Shown one piece after another: positions 33,320-41,578 of a stretch of 64,000 nucleotides of DNA. This DNA is from Mycobacterium simulans. GTDB taxonomy: Bacteria; Actinomycetota; Actinomycetes; Mycobacteriales; Mycobacteriaceae. A program made the translations under genes and the position numbers. The notes beneath the pieces were generated by a model. That model did no database searches, was not told the origin of the DNA, and was given only the letters and a program-made list of their open reading frames with translations. Location: the NCBI RefSeq assembly GCF_900232995.1, contig NZ_OCVX01000003.1:543286-607285 (forward strand), given 5' to 3'. The stretch's first letter is position 1, and each line of letters begins with the position of its first letter.

Positions 33320-34168
33320 ATGCCTAGATTTCGATCCCGTCTCAAGACCACTGACCTGACCGATCGGGTGGTGGTCATCACTGGCGCAGGCAGCGGCATC
33401 GGCCGCGAGCTGGCGCTGTTATGCGCGGAACGCGGTGCCCGCCTGGCGCTCTGCGACATCAACGAGGCCGCGTTGGCCGACACCGCCGAGGCGGCCCAAA
33501 ACCTGGGCACCCAGGTGCTGACCTCGCGAGTCGACGTGTCCGACCCCGAAGACATGCCGCCCTTCGCAGAGGCCACGTTCGACCAGTTCGATCGGGTCGA
33601 CCTGTTGGTCAACAACGCCGGGGTCGGCCTGGTCGGCGGGTTCCTCGACACCAGCCGCAAGGACTGGCAATGGCTGATCGACATCAACCTCATGGGGGTC
33701 GTGCACGGCTGCGAGGCCTTCCTGCCCGCCATGGTTGAGTCGGGACCCGGCGGCCACGTCGTCAACCTGTCCTCGGCCGCCGGGCTGCTGGCCAACCCCC
33801 AGTTAAGCGCCTACAGCGCAACGAAGTTCGCGGTTCTCGGGTTGTCCGAGGCGCTGCGCATGGAGCTGAACCCCCACGGCATCGGCGTCACCGCCGTATG
33901 CCCCGGCATCATCAACACCACCATCACGCAGAACACGCCCATCCGCGGCGGCGGGGACCACGGCGAACGCCGCAAACGCCTCGCATCGGCCTATGAGAAG
34001 CGCGGGTACACGGCGAAGCGCGTGGCCAACAACATACTGCGCGCGGTCGCCCGCAATCGTGCCGTGGCGCCGACCGCCGCCGAGGCGCACGTGATGTACG
34101 CGCTCTCTCGTGTCACCCCGCCGCTGGCCCGGTGGCTCGCAATGCGCGCGGCCGAGCTGTCGAAATGA
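33320..34168 (+). CDS. Short-chain dehydrogenase/reductase (Rv3085-like)
   Basis: A 282-residue classical SDR with TGAGSGIG cofactor loop near residue 20, an Asp in LCDIN that favours NAD(H), the NNAGVG motif, catalytic Ser in NLSSAAG, and YSATK as the YxxxK pair. The C-terminus has a helical extension (LARWLAMRAAELSK) common in mycobacterial SDRs of lipid metabolism. By order after an esterase and before a second SDR it recalls Rv3085 of the mymA operon. It is 115 bp after the esterase and 23 bp before the next SDR. Confidence 0.9.
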   Translation: MPRFRSRLKTTDLTDRVVVITGAGSGIGRELALLCAERGARLALCDINEAALADTAEAAQNLGTQVLTSRVDVSDPEDMPPFAEATFDQFDRVDLLVNNAGVGLVGGFLDTSRKDWQWLIDINLMGVVHGCEAFLPAMVESGPGGHVVNLSSAAGLLANPQLSAYSATKFAVLGLSEALRMELNPHGIGVTAVCPGIINTTITQNTPIRGGGDHGERRKRLASAYEKRGYTAKRVANNILRAVARNRAVAPTAAEAHVMYALSRVTPPLARWLAMRAAELSK

Positions 34169-34191
34169 CTTGACGAGCACGAGGATTCGAT

Positions 34192-34977
34192 ATGCAGCTC
34201 AAGGGTCGACACGCTCTGGTAACCGGCGCGACGGGAGGCATCGGTAATGCCATCGCGCGTGAACTGGCGGCGCGCGGATGCGCGCTGACGCTCACGGGTC
34301 GGCGGCAGCAGGAGCTCCGCCGCCTTGCCCGCGAGCTGGGCCCGTCGGCCCGGGGGGTGACCGCCGACCTCACCAATCTGGACGAGGTACACCGGCTGAT
34401 GACACGCACGGGCCCGGTGGACGTGCTCGTCGCCAATGCCGGCATCGGCATCCCACAGGACCTCGCGATGCTGGGCGACGAGCAGGTCGAGGAGGCCGTC
34501 CGCATCAACCTGCTCGCCCCGGCCGCGCTCGCGCGCGCGGCGTTGGCACCGATGAAGCAGCGCGGCCAGGGCCACATCGTGTTCATTTCGTCGGGAGCGG
34601 GACTGGTCGCAACACCGGGAAACGGCACTGTTTACACGGCCACCAAATGGGGACTGCGCGGGCTCGGGCTTGCCCTGAGGCAGGAGCTGCGCGGCACGGG
34701 TGTGGGCGTCTCCACGATCTTTCCGGGGCCCATCCGCGATGCCGGGATGTTGGCCGAAACCGGGGTCACCCTGCCGCGTGGCTTCGGTACCAGCTCACCG
34801 GCGGATGTCGCGCGGGCGGTGGCGGATGCGATCGAGCGAGACCGGCCGGAGACCACCGGTGCGTCGGTCGGCGTGCGTCTACTCGTGGGGGTCGGCGCCG
34901 TCGCGCCGGTTCTGATCGGCGAACTCGCGCGCTTGGCCGGAGTGGGACGGGTTCGCGAGGCGATGCTTGACGCCTAA
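34192..34977 (+). CDS. Short-chain dehydrogenase/reductase, second copy
   Basis: A 261-residue classical SDR. It has TGATGGIG in the cofactor loop, then GRRQQELRRLAREL, whose Arg pair favours NADP(H), so the two neighbouring SDRs may have opposite cofactor preference. VANAGIG replaces the usual NNAG, the catalytic Ser is in FISSGAG, and the YxxxK pair is in YTATKWG. It overlaps the convergent PucR gene stop by 4 bp and ends the first plus-strand block of the cluster. Confidence 0.9.
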   Translation: MQLKGRHALVTGATGGIGNAIARELAARGCALTLTGRRQQELRRLARELGPSARGVTADLTNLDEVHRLMTRTGPVDVLVANAGIGIPQDLAMLGDEQVEEAVRINLLAPAALARAALAPMKQRGQGHIVFISSGAGLVATPGNGTVYTATKWGLRGLGLALRQELRGTGVGVSTIFPGPIRDAGMLAETGVTLPRGFGTSSPADVARAVADAIERDRPETTGASVGVRLLVGVGAVAPVLIGELARLAGVGRVREAMLDA

Positions 34978-36266
34978 GGGGCCGTCGGCGCGTCCGAGGC
35001 CTGGGCGACGAGCTCGGCAAGGGACAGCGCGACGCGCAGCTCGAGCGTGCGCCTGTCTATCGATCTCCCCAAAATCTCCTCGGCTTGGCGGATCCGGTAG
35101 GCAACCGTGTTTTCGTGAACGTGCAGTCGCTTGGCGGTTCGCCCGCGGCTGCAGTTCTCGTCGAGATAGGTCCGCAGCGTGGCGACGAGGCGGCGGGTGG
35201 TTTCATCGTCGGATCCCAAGCGGCCCAATTCACGTCGCACGAAGGCACGCGCCTGTTCGATGTCGGCCGTGGCGATGGCGCGCAGGGAGACGTTGTGGTA
35301 GCGGGTGACGCTGCCGACGGGGCGAGCGGCCAGTGCGGCGACGCGTTGCGCTTCCAGGGCCTCGAAATGGCTGGCGCGAAACCCCGCGATGCCGCGTGCC
35401 GGTTCGCCGATGGCGACCCGGACGCCCGGTGCGGTCGCGGTCCGAAACCGCAACTCGTCGAGGACCTTTGACGGCACGTCGCTGTGGGAGCTGATCCAGG
35501 CCGCGACCGACAGGATGCCGAGCGGATAGACGAGAGGTTTCTGATTGCCTACTAGGGCGGCGATGTCGCGGATGGCGGCTTCCAGAATGGCCTGGGTGTT
35601 ACGGCCTTCTTCGTGAGATTCGAGCCAGGCGATGGCTGCGACGTGCACGCGGCTGACCTCGTGACGAAGCCGCCGGCTCGCCACGTCGGTGTCGATGGGT
35701 TGTCCGGCCAGGATGGTGCGGATCGTTTCGGCCTGGCTGGCGGCGGCGCTGCGCAGCCATCGGTCGCGCTCGGCGGTATAGACCTCCTCGACCAGACACA
35801 GCGCGGCGTCGGCATAGGCGAACATCCACGCCGAACCCAACTCGGAAGCAACCTTCAACTCGTCGGCATTGCGGGCGTGCGTGTCCAGGATGGCGTTGAA
35901 GTGTCGAGACGTCTCGGCATGGGCGAGCCGATAGCTGCGCATCAACGTGGTGAGCGGTATGCCCTGTTGCGCACCGGCTTGTGCGTAGGCGAGGGTCGGT
36001 GGGCCGAGGCGGGCGGCCTCGGCTGGGTCGGCGCCGGATATGAGCACCTCAGCGAAGTCGCGAATGCTGGCTTCGGTGCTAGCGCGGTTTACTTCGAGCG
36101 CCTCCGCGCTGCTGAGCAGATCGGTCAATCGCTCACTGGTGTAAGTGTTTACCGCGGCCGCGATCTCGGCGGCACGCTCCGCCAGTTCGGTCGCGGCCGG
36201 CCGCAGCACCGCCGCCCCCCCCCGCCGCTGGTCATCGCCCTGTGCGGCGCTCCAGTCCGGCTGCAT
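34974..36266 (-). CDS. PucR/CdaR-type transcriptional regulator
   Basis: About 430 residues. The N-terminal part is helical (RAAEIAAAVNTYTSERLTDL). A central GGDEF-like region follows, and the C-terminus has the PucR HTH: TLRTYLDENCSRGRTAKRLH, then VHENTVAYRIRQAEEILG. I prefer the ATG at 36266 (MQPDWS) to the open frame start at 36422. It is divergent from the WS/DGAT gene and convergent with the second SDR, placed in the middle of the lipid cluster, so it is probably the local regulator. In the mymA locus this role belongs to an AraC protein (VirS), so the regulator type differs. Confidence 0.85.
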   Translation of the reverse strand: MQPDWSAAQGDDQRRGGAAVLRPAATELAERAAEIAAAVNTYTSERLTDLLSSAEALEVNRASTEASIRDFAEVLISGADPAEAARLGPPTLAYAQAGAQQGIPLTTLMRSYRLAHAETSRHFNAILDTHARNADELKVASELGSAWMFAYADAALCLVEEVYTAERDRWLRSAAASQAETIRTILAGQPIDTDVASRRLRHEVSRVHVAAIAWLESHEEGRNTQAILEAAIRDIAALVGNQKPLVYPLGILSVAAWISSHSDVPSKVLDELRFRTATAPGVRVAIGEPARGIAGFRASHFEALEAQRVAALAARPVGSVTRYHNVSLRAIATADIEQARAFVRRELGRLGSDDETTRRLVATLRTYLDENCSRGRTAKRLHVHENTVAYRIRQAEEILGRSIDRRTLELRVALSLAELVAQASDAPTAP

Positions 36267-36360
36267 GCCCTGCACGCTATCGCCGTGGCCATCCCCAGGT
36301 GCGGATATTCGACAACGGCGGGGGGGCGCGTTGGCGCTTGCAGACAAGCGGAACGCGGCG

Positions 36361-36380
36361 CGTGCGCACGACGATCGTCG
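36361..36380. promoter_or_regulatory. Adjacent palindromes before the WS/DGAT start, candidate operator
   Basis: CGTGCGCACG (36361-36370) and CGACGATCGTCG (36369-36380) are perfect palindromes sharing two bases, and end one base before the ATG at 36382. They lie in the 115-bp region between the divergent PucR regulator and the WS/DGAT gene. In GC-rich DNA such short palindromes can be chance, so the call is tentative. Confidence 0.4.
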
Positions 36381-36381
36381 C

Positions 36382-37866
36382 ATGCGACAACTCACCAGCC
36401 TCGATGCCCAGTTCCTCGCCATGGAAAACGACCGTGTTCAAGGGCACGTGAGCGTGCTGGGGACCTACGACCCCGTGACCGAGTCGGGACGGCCGCTGGA
36501 TGCCGCGCTGGTCCGCGAGCTGATCGGCCAACGATTGCATCTGTTGCCCACCTTCCGGTGGCGGCTCGCGACGGTGCCGTTCGCACTTGACTACCCGTAC
36601 TGGGTCGACGACGGCACCTTCGACCTCGAATACCACGTCCGCGAGCTCGCGCTGCCCGCCCCCGGCGGTCAGCGTCAGCTCGCCGAGCAGGTGGCCCGGA
36701 TCATCGGCCGACAGTTGGACCGCGCGCGCCCCCTCTGGGAGGTGTATGTGATCCATGGACTTGAGGATGGCGGCGTCGCAGTGCTGACGAAGATGCATCA
36801 CGCCGCCGTGGACGGAGTTTCGGGGGCGGAGGTCATGAGCATCCTTCTCGACGACGCCGCGACCGGGCGGAAACCGGAATCGGCGCCGGCGGTCGTCGCG
36901 GAGACCTTCCCGTCCGAGGTGGAGATGCTGGGCCGCGGTCTGGTCGGTCTGCTGCGCCACCCGCTGCGCGTGCTGCGTGCTGGGCCCACCGCATTGCCAC
37001 ATCTCGACGACGTACCGACGATCGGGCACTTGCCCGGCGTCAGGACCATCGCGCGCAGTGGGCGGCTGCTCAAGCGAGCACTGTCGACGAGTCCGGGCGG
37101 TGTCGCCTTGCGCGGCACCGATGTCAAGGCTCCTCGGACCCGATTCCAGGCACGGGTGTCTCCGCACCGCCGGGTCGCGTTCGGCTCGTTGTCGCTGGCC
37201 GAGGTCAAGGCGATCAAGAACACGTTCGGCTGCACCGTCAACGACGTCGTCCTCGCGATCTGCACGGCCGGGCTGCGCAGCTGGTTGGACGAGCGAGGTG
37301 AGCTCCCCGCGGCACCCCTTGCGGGTTTCATCCCGATGTCGGTGCGAACGCCGGAGCAGATGGGAACATTCGGCAACCGGGTCTCGGTAATGATCGCCGA
37401 GCTACCAACCGATTCGGCCGATCCCCTAGAGCGCCTGCGCCGCATCAACGAGACGATGCAGACGGCCAAGGAGCGCCACCGCGCGCTGCCGGCGTCACTT
37501 CTGCAGGACGCCAATCACTTCATTCCCCCAGCGCTCTTCGCGCAAGCAGCAAGGGCCACTTCACGATTGGCGAGTATGCGCGGCATCAACCAGCCGGCCA
37601 ACGTGATGATCTCGAATGTTCCGGGCCCGTCGACCCGGTTGTATCTCGGCGGCGCGAGGCAACGCGCACAGTTCCCGGTGTCCGGAGTGCTGGACGGCAT
37701 CGGCATCAACATCACCGTGATGAGCTACCAGGATTCGCTTGAGTTCGGCATAGTCGTCGATCGCGAACTGCTCGACGACCCGTGGCCCATCCTGGATGCG
37801 GTGCACGCGGGCCTGGACGAATTGCGCGAACTGGCGAGCAGTTCGACCGCTCAAAAGGCACGCTGA
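36382..37866 (+). CDS. Wax ester synthase/diacylglycerol acyltransferase (WS/DGAT, Tgs-type)
   Basis: A 494-residue acyl-CoA:alcohol/diacylglycerol acyltransferase. It starts MRQLTSLDAQFLAME, the usual opening of mycobacterial Tgs proteins, and carries the catalytic HHxxxDG as MHHAAVDGVSG near residue 140. NDVVLAICTAGLR and the conserved PLAGFIPMSVRTPEQMG segment follow, then SNVPGPSTRLYLGGA near the C-terminus. It would make triacylglycerol or wax esters at the membrane or lipid droplet. The frame is open upstream to 36145, but that part is antisense to the regulator. The stop overlaps the next ATG (TGATG), so it is coupled to the acyl-CoA ligase. Confidence 0.93.
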   Translation: MRQLTSLDAQFLAMENDRVQGHVSVLGTYDPVTESGRPLDAALVRELIGQRLHLLPTFRWRLATVPFALDYPYWVDDGTFDLEYHVRELALPAPGGQRQLAEQVARIIGRQLDRARPLWEVYVIHGLEDGGVAVLTKMHHAAVDGVSGAEVMSILLDDAATGRKPESAPAVVAETFPSEVEMLGRGLVGLLRHPLRVLRAGPTALPHLDDVPTIGHLPGVRTIARSGRLLKRALSTSPGGVALRGTDVKAPRTRFQARVSPHRRVAFGSLSLAEVKAIKNTFGCTVNDVVLAICTAGLRSWLDERGELPAAPLAGFIPMSVRTPEQMGTFGNRVSVMIAELPTDSADPLERLRRINETMQTAKERHRALPASLLQDANHFIPPALFAQAARATSRLASMRGINQPANVMISNVPGPSTRLYLGGARQRAQFPVSGVLDGIGINITVMSYQDSLEFGIVVDRELLDDPWPILDAVHAGLDELRELASSSTAQKAR

Positions 37867-39482
37867 TGAACGGAAACATGTTCCGCGGCAACAGCATGGA
37901 CGACTACCAACTCACGTTGGCGAGCATCGTCGAGCGGGCGCAACGATTCCACGCCGACCAGGAAGTCGTATCACGTCGTCCTTCCGGCGCGATTGCCCGC
38001 ACCACGTTGGGTGCCTGCGCTCGCCGAGCCCGGCGCCTCGCCGGCGCGCTGTCCGAACTCGGTGTGCGCGAAGGCGATCGGGTGGCCACGCTGCTGTGGA
38101 ACCAGAGCGAACACCTCGAGCTGTACTTCGCGGTTCCGGCGATGGGTGCGGTCATCCACACGCTCAACCCCCGCCTGTTCCCTGATGAACTCGGCTACAT
38201 CGTCGACGACGCCGAAGATCGAGTGCTCGTCGTGGACGAGTCGTTGCTGGACGTATTCGAAAGCTTTTGTAACGGGCGCAATTTCACCCATGTCATCGTC
38301 GTCACGCACACGGAGGAAGCCCCGGCCGGGACACTTGACTACGAGTGGCTGGTGGCAGGCGCGAAACCAATCGAGTGGCCGGCGCTCGACGAACGCCAAG
38401 CCGCGGCAATGTGTTACACCTCTGGCACTACCGGGCGTCCGAAGGGTGTCGTGTACTCGCACCGAGCTCTCGTGCTGCACTCGCTGGTCGCGGCGCTGCA
38501 GGACCAGCTCGCCGTATCCGCAAGGGACACAATCCTTCCCGTTGTACCGATGTTTCACGCCAACGCCTGGGGCCTGCCCTACGCGGCGGCACTAACCGGG
38601 GCGCGCCTGGTTCTGCCGGGTCCACAACTCGACCCGCAAGGCGTGCTCGACCTGTGCGTCGACGAACGGGTCACCATGACGGCGGGCGTTCCGACCGTGT
38701 GGATGGGGCTGCTCGCCGCGCTGGACGCCGAACCAGACCGATGGGACCTCTCGGAGCTGGACCGGTTGATCGTGGGTGGAGCCGCCGTGCCGCGGTCGAT
38801 GTTCGAAGGGTTCGACCGCCACGGCCTTACCGTCGTCCAAGCCTGGGGTATGACGGAGACGGCGCCGTTGGGGACGGTCTGCCGGCTCCCGGCAAGCCTG
38901 GACGACGCCGAGCGCGACGAGCGGTACCGCTACCGCACCCGGCAGGGCGTCGCGAGCCCATTTTTCGACATCCGAGCCCGCGACGAGGACGGCCAGCCCA
39001 TCGCTTGGGACGACGCTGCCATGGGTGAACTCGAGGTGCGCGGCCCCTGGGTGGCGTCCGGCTATCACGGTGGCCGAGGAGCCGACAGCTTCACCGCCGA
39101 TGGGTGGTTCAAGACCGGCGATGTGGTGCGCATCGACAAGCACGGTTGCGTCCGGATCTGCGACCGCTCAAAGGATCTGGTGAAGTCCGGGGGCGAGTGG
39201 ATCTCCTCGGTGGATCTGGAGAACCAGCTCATGGCCCACCCCGCGGTCGCTCAGGCGGCTGTGATCGCGGTTCCCGATGACCGTTGGGGCGAGCGGCCGC
39301 TGGCCGTCGTGGCGCTCCGTGACGATGGCCAGGCCTCTGCCGACGAACTCCGCGAGCACCTCGCACAGGACTTCGCCAAGTGGCAGTTGCCCGACCGCTT
39401 CGAATTCGTGGCCGCGATTCCCTGCCCGGCCACCGGCAAGTTCAAGAAATCCGAGCTGCGACACCTGTTCATACCAGCCTGA
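37866..39482 (+). CDS. Fatty-acyl-CoA synthetase (FadD13-like)
   Basis: A 538-residue adenylate-forming enzyme that activates fatty acids to acyl-CoA. The core motifs are present: P-loop CYTSGTTGRPKGV near residue 180, WGMTETAPLG, the hinge region GWFKTGDVVRID, KDLVKSGGEWIS, and the catalytic Lys in TGKFKKSELR at the C-terminus. There is no N-terminal membrane segment. Translation starts at the ATG overlapping the WS/DGAT stop. A coupled FadD and WS/DGAT suggests that it supplies acyl-CoA to the acyltransferase. The nearest functional analogue by context is FadD13 (Rv3089). Confidence 0.93.
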   Translation: MNGNMFRGNSMDDYQLTLASIVERAQRFHADQEVVSRRPSGAIARTTLGACARRARRLAGALSELGVREGDRVATLLWNQSEHLELYFAVPAMGAVIHTLNPRLFPDELGYIVDDAEDRVLVVDESLLDVFESFCNGRNFTHVIVVTHTEEAPAGTLDYEWLVAGAKPIEWPALDERQAAAMCYTSGTTGRPKGVVYSHRALVLHSLVAALQDQLAVSARDTILPVVPMFHANAWGLPYAAALTGARLVLPGPQLDPQGVLDLCVDERVTMTAGVPTVWMGLLAALDAEPDRWDLSELDRLIVGGAAVPRSMFEGFDRHGLTVVQAWGMTETAPLGTVCRLPASLDDAERDERYRYRTRQGVASPFFDIRARDEDGQPIAWDDAAMGELEVRGPWVASGYHGGRGADSFTADGWFKTGDVVRIDKHGCVRICDRSKDLVKSGGEWISSVDLENQLMAHPAVAQAAVIAVPDDRWGERPLAVVALRDDGQASADELREHLAQDFAKWQLPDRFEFVAAIPCPATGKFKKSELRHLFIPA

Positions 39483-39507
39483 CCCAACCCAAGAAAGGAA
39501 ACTCAAG

Positions 39508-40107
39508 ATGAGCCGCTTCGACATCACACAGACGAACCGCGCCGTGGAACGGTTGATCGAGACGACGGAGAACCCGCGTCACCTCTACCTGTTGCAAACC
39601 TACAACCGCCACCGTTACCTGGAAATGGCCGGCCGTTACGAGGAGATCTTCGCCCCGGACATGACCGTCGAGAAACCGGTGTACCACTTCAACATGCTCG
39701 GCAAGAGCATCACGGTCGAAGGCGCCGAGGAGGTCAAATCCCTTTACAGCGCATGGGCGGACACGGCGCAGTGCATCTTCTACGCCGACGACGAGACGCT
39801 GGCGATCAGCGACACCATGATCGTGTCGACGTCGTTCATCTACCAGCAGACTCCCGGCAGCGTCCTGGCCGCCGAGGGCGCGCCTGTCAACCCCGCCGCC
39901 ACCTATCTGGTGAAGACCGCCGAGCACATGATCTGGCCATACGACGATCATGGCCGGTTGATCGGCGAAGACGTCTGGGAGTACGACGACACGGTACGAG
40001 AAATCATCGAGCTCGATCCGTCCGAGGTGCTTACGGTCGAACAGTCGTCGAAACTGCTCGATCCGCTCATCAAGCCGCTTCCGACGCACAATCCGTTCCT
40101 CGGATGA
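39508..40107 (+). CDS. SnoaL/NTF2-like fold protein of unknown function
   Basis: A 199-residue protein. The first 40 residues are helical (AVERLIETTENPRHLYLLQ), and residues about 45-170 look like a cone-shaped NTF2/SnoaL domain, with RYLEMAGRYEEIFAPDMTVE, a central IFYADDETLAIS and EDVWEYDDTVREI. Such domains include cyclases, isomerases and dehydratases. It starts 26 bp after fadD with a good ribosome site (AAGAAAGGAA), so it is the third gene of the WS/DGAT-FadD unit. I recognise no catalytic residues with certainty. Confidence 0.6.
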   Translation: MSRFDITQTNRAVERLIETTENPRHLYLLQTYNRHRYLEMAGRYEEIFAPDMTVEKPVYHFNMLGKSITVEGAEEVKSLYSAWADTAQCIFYADDETLAISDTMIVSTSFIYQQTPGSVLAAEGAPVNPAATYLVKTAEHMIWPYDDHGRLIGEDVWEYDDTVREIIELDPSEVLTVEQSSKLLDPLIKPLPTHNPFLG

Positions 40108-40149
40108 CCGCACCGCACCGCAGCGAGGCTAGGGCCGATCGCGCGCCAG

Positions 40150-40941
40150 TCAGTTCGGTCGACGGCCCCAGGCGGCGACCAGTGACCAGGTGTTCATCAC
40201 GGTCGCCGATGCCGACCGCACAGCGCGTGCACGCCGATCCTCTGCCTCGGTCATGAGGCCGGCGGCGATGAGGGCTGGTGCCGCGGCTTCGGCGGTGCGC
40301 CTTTCGAATTCGAAGGCGGGTTCGCCGGATCGCGCGACCCCGCTGTCAATTTCGCCGCCGGCTAGTTCCAGGCCGGCCGCTGTGAGCATGCCGGGCAGAC
40401 TGCGACCCAGGTAGGCATTCATGATCTTTGCGGATGCGAGTCCGGCGAATACCCGGTGGGTGAGCTCGGTGAGCCAGGGCGCATCGGGATGTCCACTGTA
40501 AACATGCAGCCCATGATCGCCTTCTTCGGCCAGCAGCACACCGCCCGGCCGCAGTGCGGCCGTCATGCGGCGCAGCGCGTCGAGCGGGTCGGGCAGGTGC
40601 ATCAGCAGCGCCCTGCAGTGCACAAGATCGAACGCGTCGGGCTCGGGCGTGTCGGTGCGGATGTCGAGGGTGCGCACCTCGATGTCTTCCGGCAGCCCGC
40701 CGAGGTGGCGGCAGTCGATATCCGCGGCCACCACACGCCCGCCCGGGAACACTCGGCCGACGAGCCAGCGCGCAATCGACCCGCGCCCGGCCCCGACCTC
40801 CAGGCAGCGCGCCCCCGCAGAGATGTCAAGGCGCTCCAGCCTGCGGACGGTTGCCGGGTCGAAGAGCCGCTCGAGTAACGTCAGGCGCGCACTTTCCGCG
40901 TCTGCCGCGGTCTCGGTCAGGATGTAGTTGCGCTCGCCCAT
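40150..40941 (-). CDS. SAM-dependent methyltransferase
   Basis: A class I methyltransferase of 263 residues. Motif I is CLEVGAGRGSIARWL near residue 45, an acidic residue follows at the end of the next strand (VVAADID), DAFDLVHCRALLMHLPDP is the post-II region, and RPGGVLLAEEGDHG matches motif III. The target is unknown. The start at ATG 40941 has a GGGGGG ribosome site; a TTG five codons earlier is possible. It is the only minus-strand structural gene in this part of the cluster. Confidence 0.85.
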   Translation of the reverse strand: MGERNYILTETAADAESARLTLLERLFDPATVRRLERLDISAGARCLEVGAGRGSIARWLVGRVFPGGRVVAADIDCRHLGGLPEDIEVRTLDIRTDTPEPDAFDLVHCRALLMHLPDPLDALRRMTAALRPGGVLLAEEGDHGLHVYSGHPDAPWLTELTHRVFAGLASAKIMNAYLGRSLPGMLTAAGLELAGGEIDSGVARSGEPAFEFERRTAEAAAPALIAAGLMTEAEDRRARAVRSASATVMNTWSLVAAWGRRPN

Positions 40942-41097
40942 CTTGGCGCCCCCCAAATCGACGGCTGCGTCGTCGACTTCGATCTCTGCCGGGCCGAGAA
41001 GCCGGCCGAACAGCCCGCCACCAGAATAGCTTTCATCGTCACCGACGGGCGTTGCGCATGAACTCCTCCAGCAGGGTCCACCGTTGGGCGAGGGGCT

Positions 41098-41499
41098 ATG
41101 CTCGCAGTGATGCTCTATCGCTGGTTTGTTCGCAAACGGGCTCGGGTTCTATGGGATCGGCTGTCCGATCAACGTATCGATGAGATCCCGATCGCGGACG
41201 ACGTCCACTTCGTCTACCTCGGTGACCACCCGCTGTCAACGGAGTTGCACGGCGCCGACCAGATGCGCGACTGGCTGCGTAACGTGTTCTTCCGTCGCCT
41301 GCCGGGCCTGCGTTTTGAAGTGGAAGAGATGCTCGTCGAGGGCGGCCCGTGGTCGACTCGGATCGCCACCCGCTACGCGGCGCGACGCGACGGACAGTTG
41401 GTCTACCGCGGCGTACAGTTCACCCGCATCGTATGGGGCAAGCTCGTGGAAGAACGAGTCCTGCCTGACTCCAACGCACTGTCCGCCGCGCTTGATTGA
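41098..41499 (+). CDS. SnoaL-like/NTF2-fold domain protein
   Basis: A 133-residue single-domain protein with the SnoaL pattern: VHFVYLGDHPLSTELHGADQ, MRDWLRNVFFRRLPGLRFEV, then paired strands STRIATRYAARRDGQLVYRGVQFTRI (given here in overlapping pieces). The family covers polyketide cyclases, isomerases and ketosteroid isomerase-like enzymes. Start at 41098 or at the ATG at 41113 is possible. It lies 79 bp before the permease and is divergent from the methyltransferase. Confidence 0.65.
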   Translation: MLAVMLYRWFVRKRARVLWDRLSDQRIDEIPIADDVHFVYLGDHPLSTELHGADQMRDWLRNVFFRRLPGLRFEVEEMLVEGGPWSTRIATRYAARRDGQLVYRGVQFTRIVWGKLVEERVLPDSNALSAALD

Positions 41500-41578
41500 T
41501 GGATTGTTGGCGCGCTCGTTGCACCCGGGTGCGATAGCCTGACAGCCAGCCGTTTCTCGGGCGTTAGGAGCTCAAAAA

